From: CBDUXT01 sp965371245
Lineage (GTDB): Bacteria; Planctomycetota; Phycisphaerae; UBA1845
Assembly (NCBI GenBank): GCA_965371245.1
Contig: CBDUXT010000003.1
Location: 1 to 64,000, forward strand
Reading direction: 5' to 3'
DNA: 64,000 nucleotides
Shown here: positions 17,815 to 25,178 of the stretch, one piece after another
Layout: each line of letters begins with the position of its first letter
Numbering within the stretch: position 1 is the stretch's first letter
Translations under genes and position numbers: made by a program
The notes under the pieces: generated by a model
The model's database searches: none
What the model was told of the DNA's origin: nothing
Seen by the model: the letters and a program-made list of their open reading frames with translations, nothing else

Positions 17815-18245
17815 TCGCCGACCTCCCCCGACTCGGGTGTCTGCTCAGCGGCTGCGCGCTCGGCCTTTTCGCGCTGTTCGATCTTGGCTTCGATGCGCCG
17901 TAGGACTTCCGAAGAGAGATTGGACTCCTCGGCCAATCGCAGCACCATGTCCTCCACTTGGCCGTCGAAGACGGTCTGGACGAACTGGCGAAGCCGCTGA
18001 CCCAGCACACGCTCGCGACGAACGGCTGGCGAATAGACGTAGGACTGTGCGTCGCGATCGACCCGGAGTGCCCCTTTTTGCGCGAGCTGCTTCATCATGG
18101 TCATGACGGTCGTGTAGGCCGGCGGGTCGGCAGCGGGCTCACTGAGCGCGTCCTTGACCTGCCGCACCGTCCGCGGTCCCTGGTCCCAAAGAACCTTGAG
18201 TATCCGCAGCTCAGCGGCTGTGATATGAGGTGTCGAATCGCCCAC
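17811..18245 (-). CDS. BlaI/MecI/CopY-family repressor
   Basis: A protein of 144 residues with an N-terminal winged helix (LRILKVLWDQGPRTVRQV, then AYTTVMTMMKQLAQKGAL) and a C-terminal dimerisation helix region, followed by a Glu/Ala-rich tail. AYTTVMT is the recognition helix typical of the family. It should repress its own operon and be inactivated by proteolysis through the M56 peptidase encoded next, with which it overlaps by 4 bases. Inverted TACTAT half-sites lie 28-47 bases upstream of the start. Confidence 0.92.
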   Translation of the reverse strand: MGDSTPHITAAELRILKVLWDQGPRTVRQVKDALSEPAADPPAYTTVMTMMKQLAQKGALRVDRDAQSYVYSPAVRRERVLGQRLRQFVQTVFDGQVEDMVLRLAEESNLSSEVLRRIEAKIEQREKAERAAAEQTPESGEVGE

Positions 18246-18272
18246 GTGCTTCTCCTAGGGTTAACTAAGTAG

Positions 18273-18292
18273 ATAGTACTATATCGATAGTA
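18273..18292. promoter_or_regulatory. probable BlaI-type operator
   Basis: Three related half-sites in 20 bases. ATAGTACTAT (18273-18282) is a perfect palindrome, and its right arm TACTAT (18277-18282) also pairs with ATAGTA (18287-18292) across ATCG. Spacing and AT-rich character fit BlaI/MecI operators, and the position just upstream of the repressor gene fits autoregulation. Overlap with a -10 element is likely. Confidence 0.6.
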
Positions 18293-18393
18293 GGCCGTCA
18301 AGTCTTTAGCCAGTTTTTTTTCCGGAACTTCCCCGCGTGGCCATTCAAGTCCTGCGGGAGGATCAGAGGGTGTATAAGAAGGGTCATGACCAA

Positions 18394-18462
18394 CCGAGCC
18401 GCGACCGTGCGGCAGCGGTTTCGTGTGCGAAACCGGACCGCTTCCTTACGGGCGGGGCTCGG
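18394..18462. repeat. long imperfect hairpin (GAGCCGCGACCGT family)
   Basis: The left arm, beginning CCGAGCCGCGACCGT, pairs imperfectly with the right arm, ending ACGGGCGGGGCTCGG. An inner perfect 7-base stem GGTTTCG-TGTG-CGAAACC (18417-18434) lies between them. It sits in the gap between two genes and has the look of a REP-like palindromic element. Confidence 0.65.
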
Positions 18463-18505
18463 AAAGAGCCTTCTTAAGCACGCGCTCAGGCCGAAACCGG
18501 GCGGA

Positions 18506-19024
18506 TCAGGCGTCGCGGGAGCCGGCGTTTGAGCTTGCGGAGCTCTCCGCACGAACGCGCCACCGGGGAAACAAGCGAGGGATCCGGTTCTTGTATTCGA
18601 CGTATGCTTGTCCGAAAAGTTCGCCGAGGCGACGCTCCTCGATCGGAATCAGCATTCGGAAGATCAGGTAGGTCGCGGCGGGTGTAAGAAGTGGTAGGGC
18701 TCGTCGAAGAAGTAGGACGAGCCCAGGAACGATCAGAATGATGACGGCCGCGTAGATGGGGTTTCGACACCGACCGAACGCACCGGTCGTCACGAGCGTC
18801 TCTCGCCGCACCGCTCGGACCATGGCGATCAAGCCCCAGACGTACGCCGGAATCCCGAGAAGAAGAAGCGCCGTGCCCGCGAGGCTCGCGCTTGCGCCGA
18901 GTGTTCCGTCGATCCGAGGCCAGCCCAGCAGGTAACGATCCAGCGTGTAAAGGACCACTGCCGCCAGAATGGCACCTACGTACATCAAGGGTCCGACGCC
19001 GTAGATGTTCATCCTGCGTGCCAT
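18506..19024 (-). CDS. isoprenylcysteine methyltransferase-family membrane protein
   Basis: A protein of 172 residues with about four membrane helices. The C-terminal half has the ICMT/PEMT-like S-adenosylmethionine-binding signature: TLVTTGAFGRCRNPIYAA, then IPIEERRLGELFG and YVEYKNRIPRLFP. Bacterial members methylate small lipidic or isoprenoid acids, but the substrate is not known. The hydrophobic N-terminus starts at the ATG at 19024; a second in-frame ATG (19012) follows. The downstream TIM-barrel remnant (19097-19468) is upstream on the same strand and separated by about 70 bases. Confidence 0.8.
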   Translation of the reverse strand: MARRMNIYGVGPLMYVGAILAAVVLYTLDRYLLGWPRIDGTLGASASLAGTALLLLGIPAYVWGLIAMVRAVRRETLVTTGAFGRCRNPIYAAVIILIVPGLVLLLRRALPLLTPAATYLIFRMLIPIEERRLGELFGQAYVEYKNRIPRLFPRWRVRAESSASSNAGSRDA

Positions 19025-19096
19025 CGCCGAAGTGATTCTCCGCGCCTGCGTACTCGACCTCCCCGGCGCTGGGAGCCGGCTTGGTTTCCCATCCCG

Positions 19097-19468
19097 TTAC
19101 GCCAGCATCGAACGTACGTAGCCGGCCGCGCCGCGAAGTGCGCCGATGTCGCCGTCGATGGTCGCGCGTTCTATCAGCAGCGGACCGGCATAGCCGGCCA
19201 CCTTCAGCTTGCTGACGATCCGTGCGAACTGAGCGTCGCCGGCGCCCAGTGGCTGGTATCGGCCAAACTCAACACCCGGCTTGGCCGAGCGCGAGGAATC
19301 TTTGAGGTGAACGGCTTCGATGCGTTCCCTTAGGGTCCCGATCGCTCCGGCCGGCTCGTCGATGCCATAGAGGATGAAGTTGCCGGCGTCGAAGTTCACC
19401 CCGACCCCGTCGTGATCGACGCACGGGGAAACGACGACGGGTGTCTCGACGATTTCGGCTGTGATTCC
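19097..19468 (-). pseudogene. TIM-barrel sugar isomerase, C-terminal fragment
   Basis: About 105 residues matching the last third of an AP-endonuclease-2/xylose-isomerase-like TIM barrel: NFDAGNF (metal-site strand), the EAVHLKDS strand, LGAGDAQF, and a C-terminal helix ending at the TAA at 19097. The first two-thirds of the protein are missing. The frame is cut at about 19410, where a segment encoding an unrelated protein tail on the opposite strand begins. It is therefore a truncated gene, and expression from any upstream start is unlikely. Confidence 0.75.
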
Positions 19469-19630
19469 GGTTCAGCCTATGTGTTCTCCCTCGCGAAATG
19501 CAAGCCGGAGATTCCGATCGTGTCGCAATGGGGAATTCTTGTTCTCGGAGTGCTACTGATGGCCGGAGGCATTCTTGTCGTCGCGCGACGCGAGCGCGGG
19601 AGCCCACGAGGCGAGTCGTTGCAAGCATAA
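19412..19630 (+). pseudogene. secreted FG-GAP-like protein, C-terminal fragment with sorting tail
   Basis: About 70 residues. DSGSAYVF matches the end of an FG-GAP/integrin-alpha-type repeat. It is followed by a C-terminal sorting signal of the IPTL/PEP-CTERM type: PIVSQWG, a hydrophobic helix (LVLGVLLMAGGILV), then the basic stop-transfer ARRER. Such tails hand secreted proteins to exosortase-like enzymes. Everything upstream of the last repeat is absent, and the fragment abuts the TIM-barrel remnant head to head, which marks a deletion or rearrangement junction. Confidence 0.65.
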
Positions 19631-19673
19631 CGGGTCGAATAACCGCCTCGGCCGGTGGAACAGGAGGTTCAAG

Positions 19674-20033
19674 ATGCCACGTAGACGTCACGTTCGTGTC
19701 GCTCTCCGTATCATCGTTCTTTCGCTTGGGAGCGCTCCGACAAGGGGCCAACTCATTCCGCGCACGCCGCCACCGAGCGTATTCCACGCCGATGTGTTGA
19801 CGGCGGCTTCAGCGTGCCCGGATCCTGCAGAACTCTATGCACAGTGCCCGACTTTCACAAGAAACGGTTCTGAAGATGAGTTCTATGCGCGCAGTGATGT
19901 GGAAGTCGATACGTCGGGCGCTGACAATTTCACACTCCAAAGGCAACGTACGATCAGGCGAATTCGTTGGTGGGGTACGTATCTGGTAACAGGTCAGCCG
20001 TCTGCAATGCCAAGGCAGTCGCAAGAATGTTAA
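19674..20033 (+). pseudogene. truncated secreted protein, N-terminal part
   Basis: A frame of about 119 residues with an ideal Shine-Dalgarno sequence (AGGAGG at 19662-19667) before the ATG at 19674. A basic, hydrophobic start (MPRRRHVRVALRIIVLSLG) resembles a signal peptide. The body includes DFYAR-like and QRTIRRIRWWGTYL patterns of a beta-sandwich start. It stops after only about 75 mature residues, right where transposase-like sequence begins, so it looks like the 5' end of a longer exported protein interrupted by insertion sequences. No function can be assigned. Confidence 0.5.
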
Positions 20034-20043
20034 GAGAGGTAAC

Positions 20044-20296
20044 TTGCGCTGGCGCGCGTGTGCGTGTATTTCAACGCCCATGGCATCGACGACGGTCCAC
20101 GGCAAGGCCGCGGAGGGTTTGATTCAGGCTGCGCTGCGCGATGCACTCACCCAGGCGCAAGCGCAACGCCTTTACGAGTTGGGCTCTGAAGTGGTCACGA
20201 TGGCCTTGCTGGCAGCGGCCAAACACATCGTCGAGCAGAACACACGCTTTGCCGAACAAGATGCAAGGATCGCAGAGCTGGAAGGAAACGGGCGCG
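20044..20296 (+). pseudogene. IS66-like transposase, N-terminal fragment
   Basis: About 75 residues from GKAAEGLIQAAL through LYELGSEVVTMALLAAAKHI to EQDARIAELE. This helical, coiled-coil character matches the leader region of IS66-type transposases. The frame ends abruptly and is joined to IstB-like sequence in another frame at about 20297. A remnant, not functional. Confidence 0.5.
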
Positions 20297-20614
20297 GTGC
20301 ATAGCCGTCTACTGCCTTACGTGCAACCGCACGTTCTGGTGATCGACGAGGTAGGCTATCTGACGTACAGCGCTGACGCGGCCAACGTGCTCTTCCATGT
20401 GGTCGATCATCGCTATCTGCACAAGAAGCCGATGCTGTTCAGCACGAACAAGCCCTTGAACCAGTGGGGTCGCGTCCTTCACGACGGCGACTTAGCGGAG
20501 GCCATCACCGATCGGGTGTTGGAGCGGGGACGCTTGATCCAGCTTCGCGGACCGTCCTATCGAACGCGTCATCTGGAAGACGCCGAGAACGGAGGCTCTC
20601 AGCCATGCGCTTGA
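20297..20614 (+). pseudogene. IS21-type IstB helper ATPase, C-terminal fragment
   Basis: About 105 residues of an IstB/DnaC-like AAA+ ATPase. The Walker B segment VIDEVGYLTY, LFHVVDHRYL, STNKPLNQWG (sensor region) and RVLERGRLIQL near the end are all typical. The Walker A half is missing. It joins IS66-like sequence upstream, so two different elements have been recombined here. Confidence 0.8.
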
Positions 20615-21026
20615 GCCCACCTCGCATCGCCGCTCCTTTGACATCGCTCGGAGAAACAGAGGCGAGCACTGCTGGAGAGCAACCCGCCGAGGGATACCCG
20701 AGTCAGGCGGTGACGGATTCACGTCGGGGGAGGCCTTCGGGTCTCCCCACCCCGTTGCTGTCCGCCCATGCCTCAAAAAACTCCCGCCGAAGGCGGAACG
20801 AAGCCCGATCGGTATCGCGATTGGGCGACCTCGGAAATGTGGCAATGATTTCCGGAAAACAGTGGCGAAAACATCCGGAACGCGCAGTGCACAATCCGGT
20901 GCAGCATCCTGCCGCACCGCCACGCACCGAGTCGCAAGCTGTTCAAGCCGATTTCGCTAAGCCGTTGAATTGCAACACCTTGCGAGACTATGCGACGCCA
21001 TGCGATAACAGCGTAATGGCAGGAAT
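20615..21026. other. gene-free stretch after the IS remnants
   Basis: About 410 bases with short frames only and no recognisable protein. The sequence is of mixed base composition and may be the degraded end of the IS21-like element plus intergenic DNA up to the tRNA. Confidence 0.4.
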
Positions 21027-21099
21027 GGGCGATACAGGACTCGAACCTGTGACCTCTCGGGTGTGATCCGAGCGCTCTAACCAACTGAGCCAATCGCCC
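21027..21099 (-). tRNA. tRNA-Val (anticodon CAC)
   Basis: A complete cloverleaf on the minus strand: acceptor GGGCGAT/ATCGCCC, D-stem GCTC/GAGC, anticodon stem CTCGG/CCGAG with loop ATCACAC (U33, anticodon CAC, decoding GUG), variable loop AGGTC, and T-stem ACAGG/CCTGT with loop TTCGAGT. It is 73 nt and the 3' CCA is not encoded. Mobile-element remnants lie on its 3' side, which may reflect past integration nearby. Confidence 0.95.
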
Positions 21100-21319
21100 G
21101 TTTGGGTGGCGGGGATTCTATCGCCTGGACCCACGACCGTCCAACGCCGGCGCGTCGGAGAAGATCGGGGAATCGGGTGCGAAGACGGGTCGGAAGCGAG
21201 CTGGCTGTCGCTTTCGACCGACGTGGGGCCACCTTCGGGACGCAGGTTGGCGGGTTGCAAACCAGCGGCAGCCAGGTATGCTTTCTGCGTCAGAAGAAGG
21301 TGCAGCACGGAGGCGAACC

Positions 21320-22126
21320 ATGCGGAAAGCCAAGCGTGGACCGCCGTTGTTCGAGCTACTCGGCGACGACGGCCCCGGCGTCGTAACGATCCAACCCCCG
21401 CGAAAGGTTGAGCCGGTGCGTCCGGCGACTGAGGTTCCGGTTCCCGAACCGCAACCCGCTGAAGAGCCCATCGTGGCCGACGCGGAACCTGAGGTCTCGG
21501 AACCGGCCGGGCATGTGCCGGTCTTGGAACTCGACGGTGACCGGATCCGCCTCTCGTTGACGAGCCTATCGACTGCGGCTGTGTTGTTCGCTTTGGTGGT
21601 CGCCTTCTTCTTGGCCTTCGAGTTCGGGCGGCGGAGCGGACGGGATGAGGGGCTCGCCGAGGGGTACGAAACGGGCCGTTCCTCCTATACGGCCGAGGCG
21701 ATGAGCGAGATCGAGGCGGCTCGCAGCCGGCCGGTCGCAACGCACTTGGTCGAGAACTTGTTGGAGGACAGCGACGCGTCCCTCGGGTCAGGCATCAGCC
21801 CGGTCGCGACGGCGGTCGAGCCCCGCTGGATCAAAGGGTATACCTACGTTGTTGCCCAGGGTTTCTCGGCCGGGTACGAGGACGACGCACGTTCCGCCCA
21901 AACGTTCCTGGACGACTACGGGATCGAGACGGCGTTGGTTGGGTACTCCAGCGGAGCGACGCTACTGATCACCAAGCAAGGGTTCAACCGGGACGACTCG
22001 ACGCAGCACGCGATGGCCGACGAGTTGAAGACCAGGATTCATGCCGTCGGCGCAAAGTATTTCGCCGCCGGCGGCGGATACAGGCTTGAAGGATACTTCA
22101 AGAAACTTGGCAACGATCATTGGTAG
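21320..22126 (+). CDS. single-pass membrane protein with SPOR-like C-terminal domain
   Basis: A protein of 268 residues. A cytoplasmic basic and Pro/Glu-rich N-terminus (about 1-75) is followed by one membrane helix (about 84-106). The extracytoplasmic part ends in an 80-residue domain (YTYVVAQGFSAGYEDDARSAQTF to the C-terminus). That domain has the beta-alpha-beta pattern of SPOR-like peptidoglycan-binding or similar domains. The start at 21320 has GGAGG seven bases upstream (21309-21313). It is followed after 15 bases by the small basic protein gene. A cell-envelope or division role is inferred from the architecture. Confidence 0.65.
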   Translation: MRKAKRGPPLFELLGDDGPGVVTIQPPRKVEPVRPATEVPVPEPQPAEEPIVADAEPEVSEPAGHVPVLELDGDRIRLSLTSLSTAAVLFALVVAFFLAFEFGRRSGRDEGLAEGYETGRSSYTAEAMSEIEAARSRPVATHLVENLLEDSDASLGSGISPVATAVEPRWIKGYTYVVAQGFSAGYEDDARSAQTFLDDYGIETALVGYSSGATLLITKQGFNRDDSTQHAMADELKTRIHAVGAKYFAAGGGYRLEGYFKKLGNDHW

Positions 22127-22141
22127 GCGGGAGTAGACCGT

Positions 22142-22378
22142 ATGTCGCTGGATAAATCGCTAAAGGGCAAGAGCACGCTTGAGCGGCACCGCAATGTGCT
22201 GACGCGGGCCGAACGCATTGAAAAACTTCAGGAACTGGGGTTGTGGGGTGATGAGTCCGCAGCCTTGGGCCTACCCAAGGTGGCCCATCGAAAGGTCACC
22301 GCGGGCAAGAAGGAAAAGGTGGTCAAGGAGGAGGAGGCCGTGGCTACCGACGACGCGGCGACGGAAAAGACGAGCTAG
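22142..22378 (+). CDS. small basic protein, PVC signature family
   Basis: A 78-residue protein matching the small basic protein family (TIGR04137) found across Planctomycetes, Verrucomicrobia and Chlamydiae. It shows MSLDKSLKGKSTLERHRNVL, TRAERIEKLQELG and LGLPKV in the expected order. The first 55 residues are conserved; the C-terminal Lys/Glu/Ala tail is variable. Its function is unknown, though ribosome association has been suggested for the family. It is the best lineage marker in the window. The start codon is followed by the canonical N-terminus, so it is well fixed. Confidence 0.9.
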   Translation: MSLDKSLKGKSTLERHRNVLTRAERIEKLQELGLWGDESAALGLPKVAHRKVTAGKKEKVVKEEEAVATDDAATEKTS

Positions 22379-22601
22379 GATCGCAATCCGGGTGCGGTGG
22401 GACGTCAGGCTGCCAGCCTCTCGGAGAATGGTCTCCATCGCATTTGCCGATGGCCTCCAGCCGGTGAAAACACCGACTGAAAGCGCGAGCCACGCCTTTT
22501 CTTCCAACGGGCCGCTTGGTCGTGAAGCGGAAATCCGAAAGGCGCTGCCGCGGCATGACCCTCGGTATCGCCTTTTTCCACAATGGGGGGACCTGACCGC
22601 C

Positions 22602-23717
22602 ATGACCGGCCAGCAGTTTGTTGCGGAGCGCGTCAAGCCCATCGGATCGTCCGGCATCCGACGCGTGTTCGATCTCGCGGCCACCATGGCCGATCCGATC
22701 AACCTCTCCATCGGCCAGCCCGATTTCTCGGTCCCGGACAACATCAAGGAGGCGATGGTCCGTGCCGTGCGAGAAGACCGGAACGGCTATACCGTGACGC
22801 GCGGTCTACCCGAACTGCGTGAGCGCATCGCACGACAACTCCGCGAGGAATTCGACTGGGAGCCCGACCTTTTCGTGACCTGTGGGGTGTCCGGCGGACT
22901 CATCCTCGCACTATCGGCCTGCCTTGATCCCGGTGACGAAGTGCTCGTCGGCGATCCCTACTTCGTCTCCTACAAGCATCTGATCACGCTAGCCGGCGGC
23001 GTGCCCGTCTTCGTCGATCTGTACGACGACTTCCAACTCCACCCCGAGCGGTTCGAGGCCGCCGTCACGGACAAGACGAAAATGATGCTCCTTTGCTCGC
23101 CCGGCAACCCGACGGGCGTGGTACATAAAGAGGAAGACGTCCGGGCCATCACCGAACTCGCCCGACGGCGCGACTTGCTCATTGCCAGCGACGAAATCTA
23201 CTGCGACCTGACCTACGACGGGCGGAGCCCCAGCCCGGTGCCCTTTGCACCCGAACGCACGTTGCTGCTGCGAGGATACGGCAAATCGTATGGGCTGACC
23301 GGATTGCGGCTGGGCTACGCGGCCGGTCCGGAGGCCGTCATCACCCAGATGGCCAAGCTCCAGCAGTACACCTTCGTGTGCGCCCCACAGCCGGCGCAAT
23401 TCGGCGCGATGGAGGCGATGGACACGGACATGTCGGTGCAGATCGAGGCCTACCGCGCCAAACGCGACCTGGTGTGCCGCGAGCTGGAAGGCGCGTTTGA
23501 GTTCGTTCACCCGACCGGAGGGTTCTATGTATTCCCCAAAGCGCCGGACCGCTACGCGTCGGCCACAGCCTTCGTTGACGATGCCATCGCACGCAAGGTT
23601 CTCATCATCCCCGGAGAGGTCTTCAGCGAGCGCGACACACACTTCCGAATCAGCTATGCCGCGCCGAACGAAAAAATCTCCCGGGGCTGCGAGGTACTGC
23701 GGTCCCTCGTGCAGTAG
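22602..23717 (+). CDS. class I/II pyridoxal-phosphate aminotransferase
   Basis: A fold-type I aminotransferase of 371 residues (aspartate/aromatic family, as in alanine or aspartate transaminases). Seen in order: INLSIGQPDF, GYTVTRGLPELR, SPGNPTG (substrate arm), ASDEIYCDL (cofactor Asp/Tyr) and GYGKSYGLTGLRLGY, whose Lys holds the cofactor and Arg its phosphate. PTGGFYVFP and the final FRISYA (carboxylate Arg) complete the set. The ATG at 22602, preceded by a G-run, places the start right before the family's N-terminus; a long upstream extension in the same frame is not protein-like. The amino-group donor is uncertain. Confidence 0.9.
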   Translation: MTGQQFVAERVKPIGSSGIRRVFDLAATMADPINLSIGQPDFSVPDNIKEAMVRAVREDRNGYTVTRGLPELRERIARQLREEFDWEPDLFVTCGVSGGLILALSACLDPGDEVLVGDPYFVSYKHLITLAGGVPVFVDLYDDFQLHPERFEAAVTDKTKMMLLCSPGNPTGVVHKEEDVRAITELARRRDLLIASDEIYCDLTYDGRSPSPVPFAPERTLLLRGYGKSYGLTGLRLGYAAGPEAVITQMAKLQQYTFVCAPQPAQFGAMEAMDTDMSVQIEAYRAKRDLVCRELEGAFEFVHPTGGFYVFPKAPDRYASATAFVDDAIARKVLIIPGEVFSERDTHFRISYAAPNEKISRGCEVLRSLVQ

Positions 23718-23750
23718 AGCCGCGCCTGCTGGACCGTTGTGCGTGGACGC

Positions 23751-23846
23751 TTATGCGGCCGTCGGAAGCAGGATGCCCAGGATGAACTGGAGGAGAAGCG
23801 GAATCAGCGCGTTGAGGAGGGTGGTCAGGAGGTCTGAAAAAAACAT
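23751..23846 (-). CDS. 31-residue hydrophobic peptide (possible)
   Basis: A short open frame ATG to TAA encoding MFFSDLLTTLL, then NALIPLLLQFILGILLP, then TAA. It is almost entirely one membrane-spanning helix. It lies downstream of the 5S rRNA terminator on the same strand, in a stretch with no other gene. The Shine-Dalgarno sequence is weak (AGCAAGAAC). Small peptides of this kind exist in planctomycetes, but chance cannot be ruled out. Confidence 0.3.
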   Translation of the reverse strand: MFFSDLLTTLLNALIPLLLQFILGILLPTAA

Positions 23847-23940
23847 GTTCTTGCTCACGGGTACGAACGAAACGTGGAACGGCACACGGGGCCTATCGCG
23901 CCAGTGGCTTCCGGGCCGCACCTGCCCGCAAACCTCGCAA

Positions 23941-23966
23941 GAAAATACCCGCCGAAGCGGGTATTG
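23941..23966 (-). terminator. intrinsic terminator after 5S rRNA
   Basis: On the minus strand the stem AATACCCGC pairs with GCGGGTATT across a TTCG tetraloop (plus-strand arms 23944-23952 and 23957-23965), followed by a T-run. This is a classical UUCG-capped terminator placed 15 bases past the end of the 5S gene. Confidence 0.85.
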
Positions 23967-23980
23967 AACGCAAGAAAAAA

Positions 23981-24085
23981 TGCGGCGATCACCTACTCTC
24001 GCCTTGCGACTACCATCGGCCGTGTGGGCTTAACTGCCGTGTTCGGAATGGGAACGGGTGTATCCCCACACGTATTGTCACCGCA
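23981..24085 (-). rRNA. rrf: 5S ribosomal RNA
   Basis: About 105 nt on the minus strand, with terminal helix arms TGCGGTGA and TCGCCGCA. The conserved interior includes CCCGTTCCCATTCCGAACA and CGGCAGTTAAGCCC, and the loop E/helix IV region GATGGTAGTC and GCGAGAGTAGG. No 16S or 23S gene is adjacent, so it is not part of a standard rRNA operon here. Upstream on its strand are cdaA and the ybbR gene. Confidence 0.93.
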
Positions 24086-24155
24086 CGGGGCATGGTACGA
24101 ACCTGCGGACCGACGTCAAGCGCGCCAACCAAATAACCCGTGCGTTTTTTTCCGA

Positions 24156-25178
24156 TCATCCGCCAGGCGTTGCAGTGGAAACGGCCTTAATCAACTTGAA
24201 TTCGATTGGGGGCGGATCAGCGGCCAGGGTGATGTTCGGCGGCAGGTGGTACTCAGGCGTGATGAGCTTGATCGCCCCAAGGTCGTCCAGGTCGTCCTGT
24301 TTGAGGCGGATGATTCCGAACGCACGCGTTGTGCGTCGCTCGAGCCGCGCCACGTCCTCTATCGGGCCCGTCACGGTGATGCTAGGGGCGACCAGCGTCA
24401 GCGGCGTTCCGTCGCGTGTCACCGGTCGCAGGGGTTGTTCGAGATTGGCAAAGCTGACGGCCAGTAGAATAGGGACCGTCGGAATCTCGACCAACCGCCG
24501 TTGCGCCTTGAGCGTCGCGCTCACGTGAACGACTCCCGGATCGAGGGTCGCCCCGCGCCCGAACCGACTGGCATCAAGCGTAAGGGGAATGCGGAGGTTT
24601 TCACCTTGCGGCTGCCCCTTCAAGAGCCGCTCCACCTCACCGGATATGTCGATCTGAAGCGCATCGGTCCCAGGCTGAGACAGCGGTCCACTCTCCCGCA
24701 TCCGCACGGTCACCGATGTCCTGTCCAACTGAGGCTCGACCTCGTAGCTGAGCGTGGTGCGCCGCAAGTCGAGATCGATCCGCCGGGTGGTCCAGTGATC
24801 CACCTGGACCGGCAGGGTGTCCGGATGCACGGACACGACCGCGAGTTTACGGAACTCGCGGTATTGCTCGGCCAGTTGCTGCTTCAGGTCCCTTCGATCG
24901 AGCGGCAAGTCCGCCGGACCGGTTGGACGATCGGGAATGCGGAGGCGCACGTGCAGCGGCGCCTGGTCCAACAGGTCCTTGATGTCGCTTCGGGGGCCGG
25001 AAATCTGAAGGTCGAACAGCGCCAGCGCCTCGGCGGGCTCAACAAGCATGTCAGCCGCTCCAGGCGTCAGCTCGAACGCCACGGCGACGGTCGCCGCCTC
25101 GTTCACCAGGCTGTCCGCGCTGGCCCAGATCAACAGGGTCAGCACGGCCGTCATGCTAAGCAGCTTGACCTGTGCCAT
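24156..25178 (-). CDS. YbbR-domain membrane-anchored protein (CdaR-like)
   Basis: A protein of 340 residues with an N-terminal membrane helix (about 5-22) and an extracytoplasmic body of repeated beta-rich YbbR-like domains (pattern PVQV, VTVR, VTGPI). In other bacteria CdaR binds and regulates CdaA. Here its start overlaps the cdaA stop by 23 bases, which supports the same role. A spurious extra TTG codon precedes the ATG. Its stop is 70 bases from the 5S rRNA gene on the same strand. Confidence 0.8.
   Translation of the reverse strand: MAQVKLLSMTAVLTLLIWASADSLVNEAATVAVAFELTPGAADMLVEPAEALALFDLQISGPRSDIKDLLDQAPLHVRLRIPDRPTGPADLPLDRRDLKQQLAEQYREFRKLAVVSVHPDTLPVQVDHWTTRRIDLDLRRTTLSYEVEPQLDRTSVTVRMRESGPLSQPGTDALQIDISGEVERLLKGQPQGENLRIPLTLDASRFGRGATLDPGVVHVSATLKAQRRLVEIPTVPILLAVSFANLEQPLRPVTRDGTPLTLVAPSITVTGPIEDVARLERRTTRAFGIIRLKQDDLDDLGAIKLITPEYHLPPNITLAADPPPIEFKLIKAVSTATPGG

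Noticed and set aside
20773..21093. A minus-strand reading frame beginning MAQLVRALGSHPRGHRFESC
   Set aside because: This is the familiar false protein produced by translating a tRNA gene; the region is the tRNA-Val.
22218..22601. N-terminal extension of the aminotransferase
   Set aside because: The frame is open upstream, but it overlaps the small basic protein gene in another frame and is Arg/Trp-rich, unlike the family; the ATG at 22602 gives the normal start.
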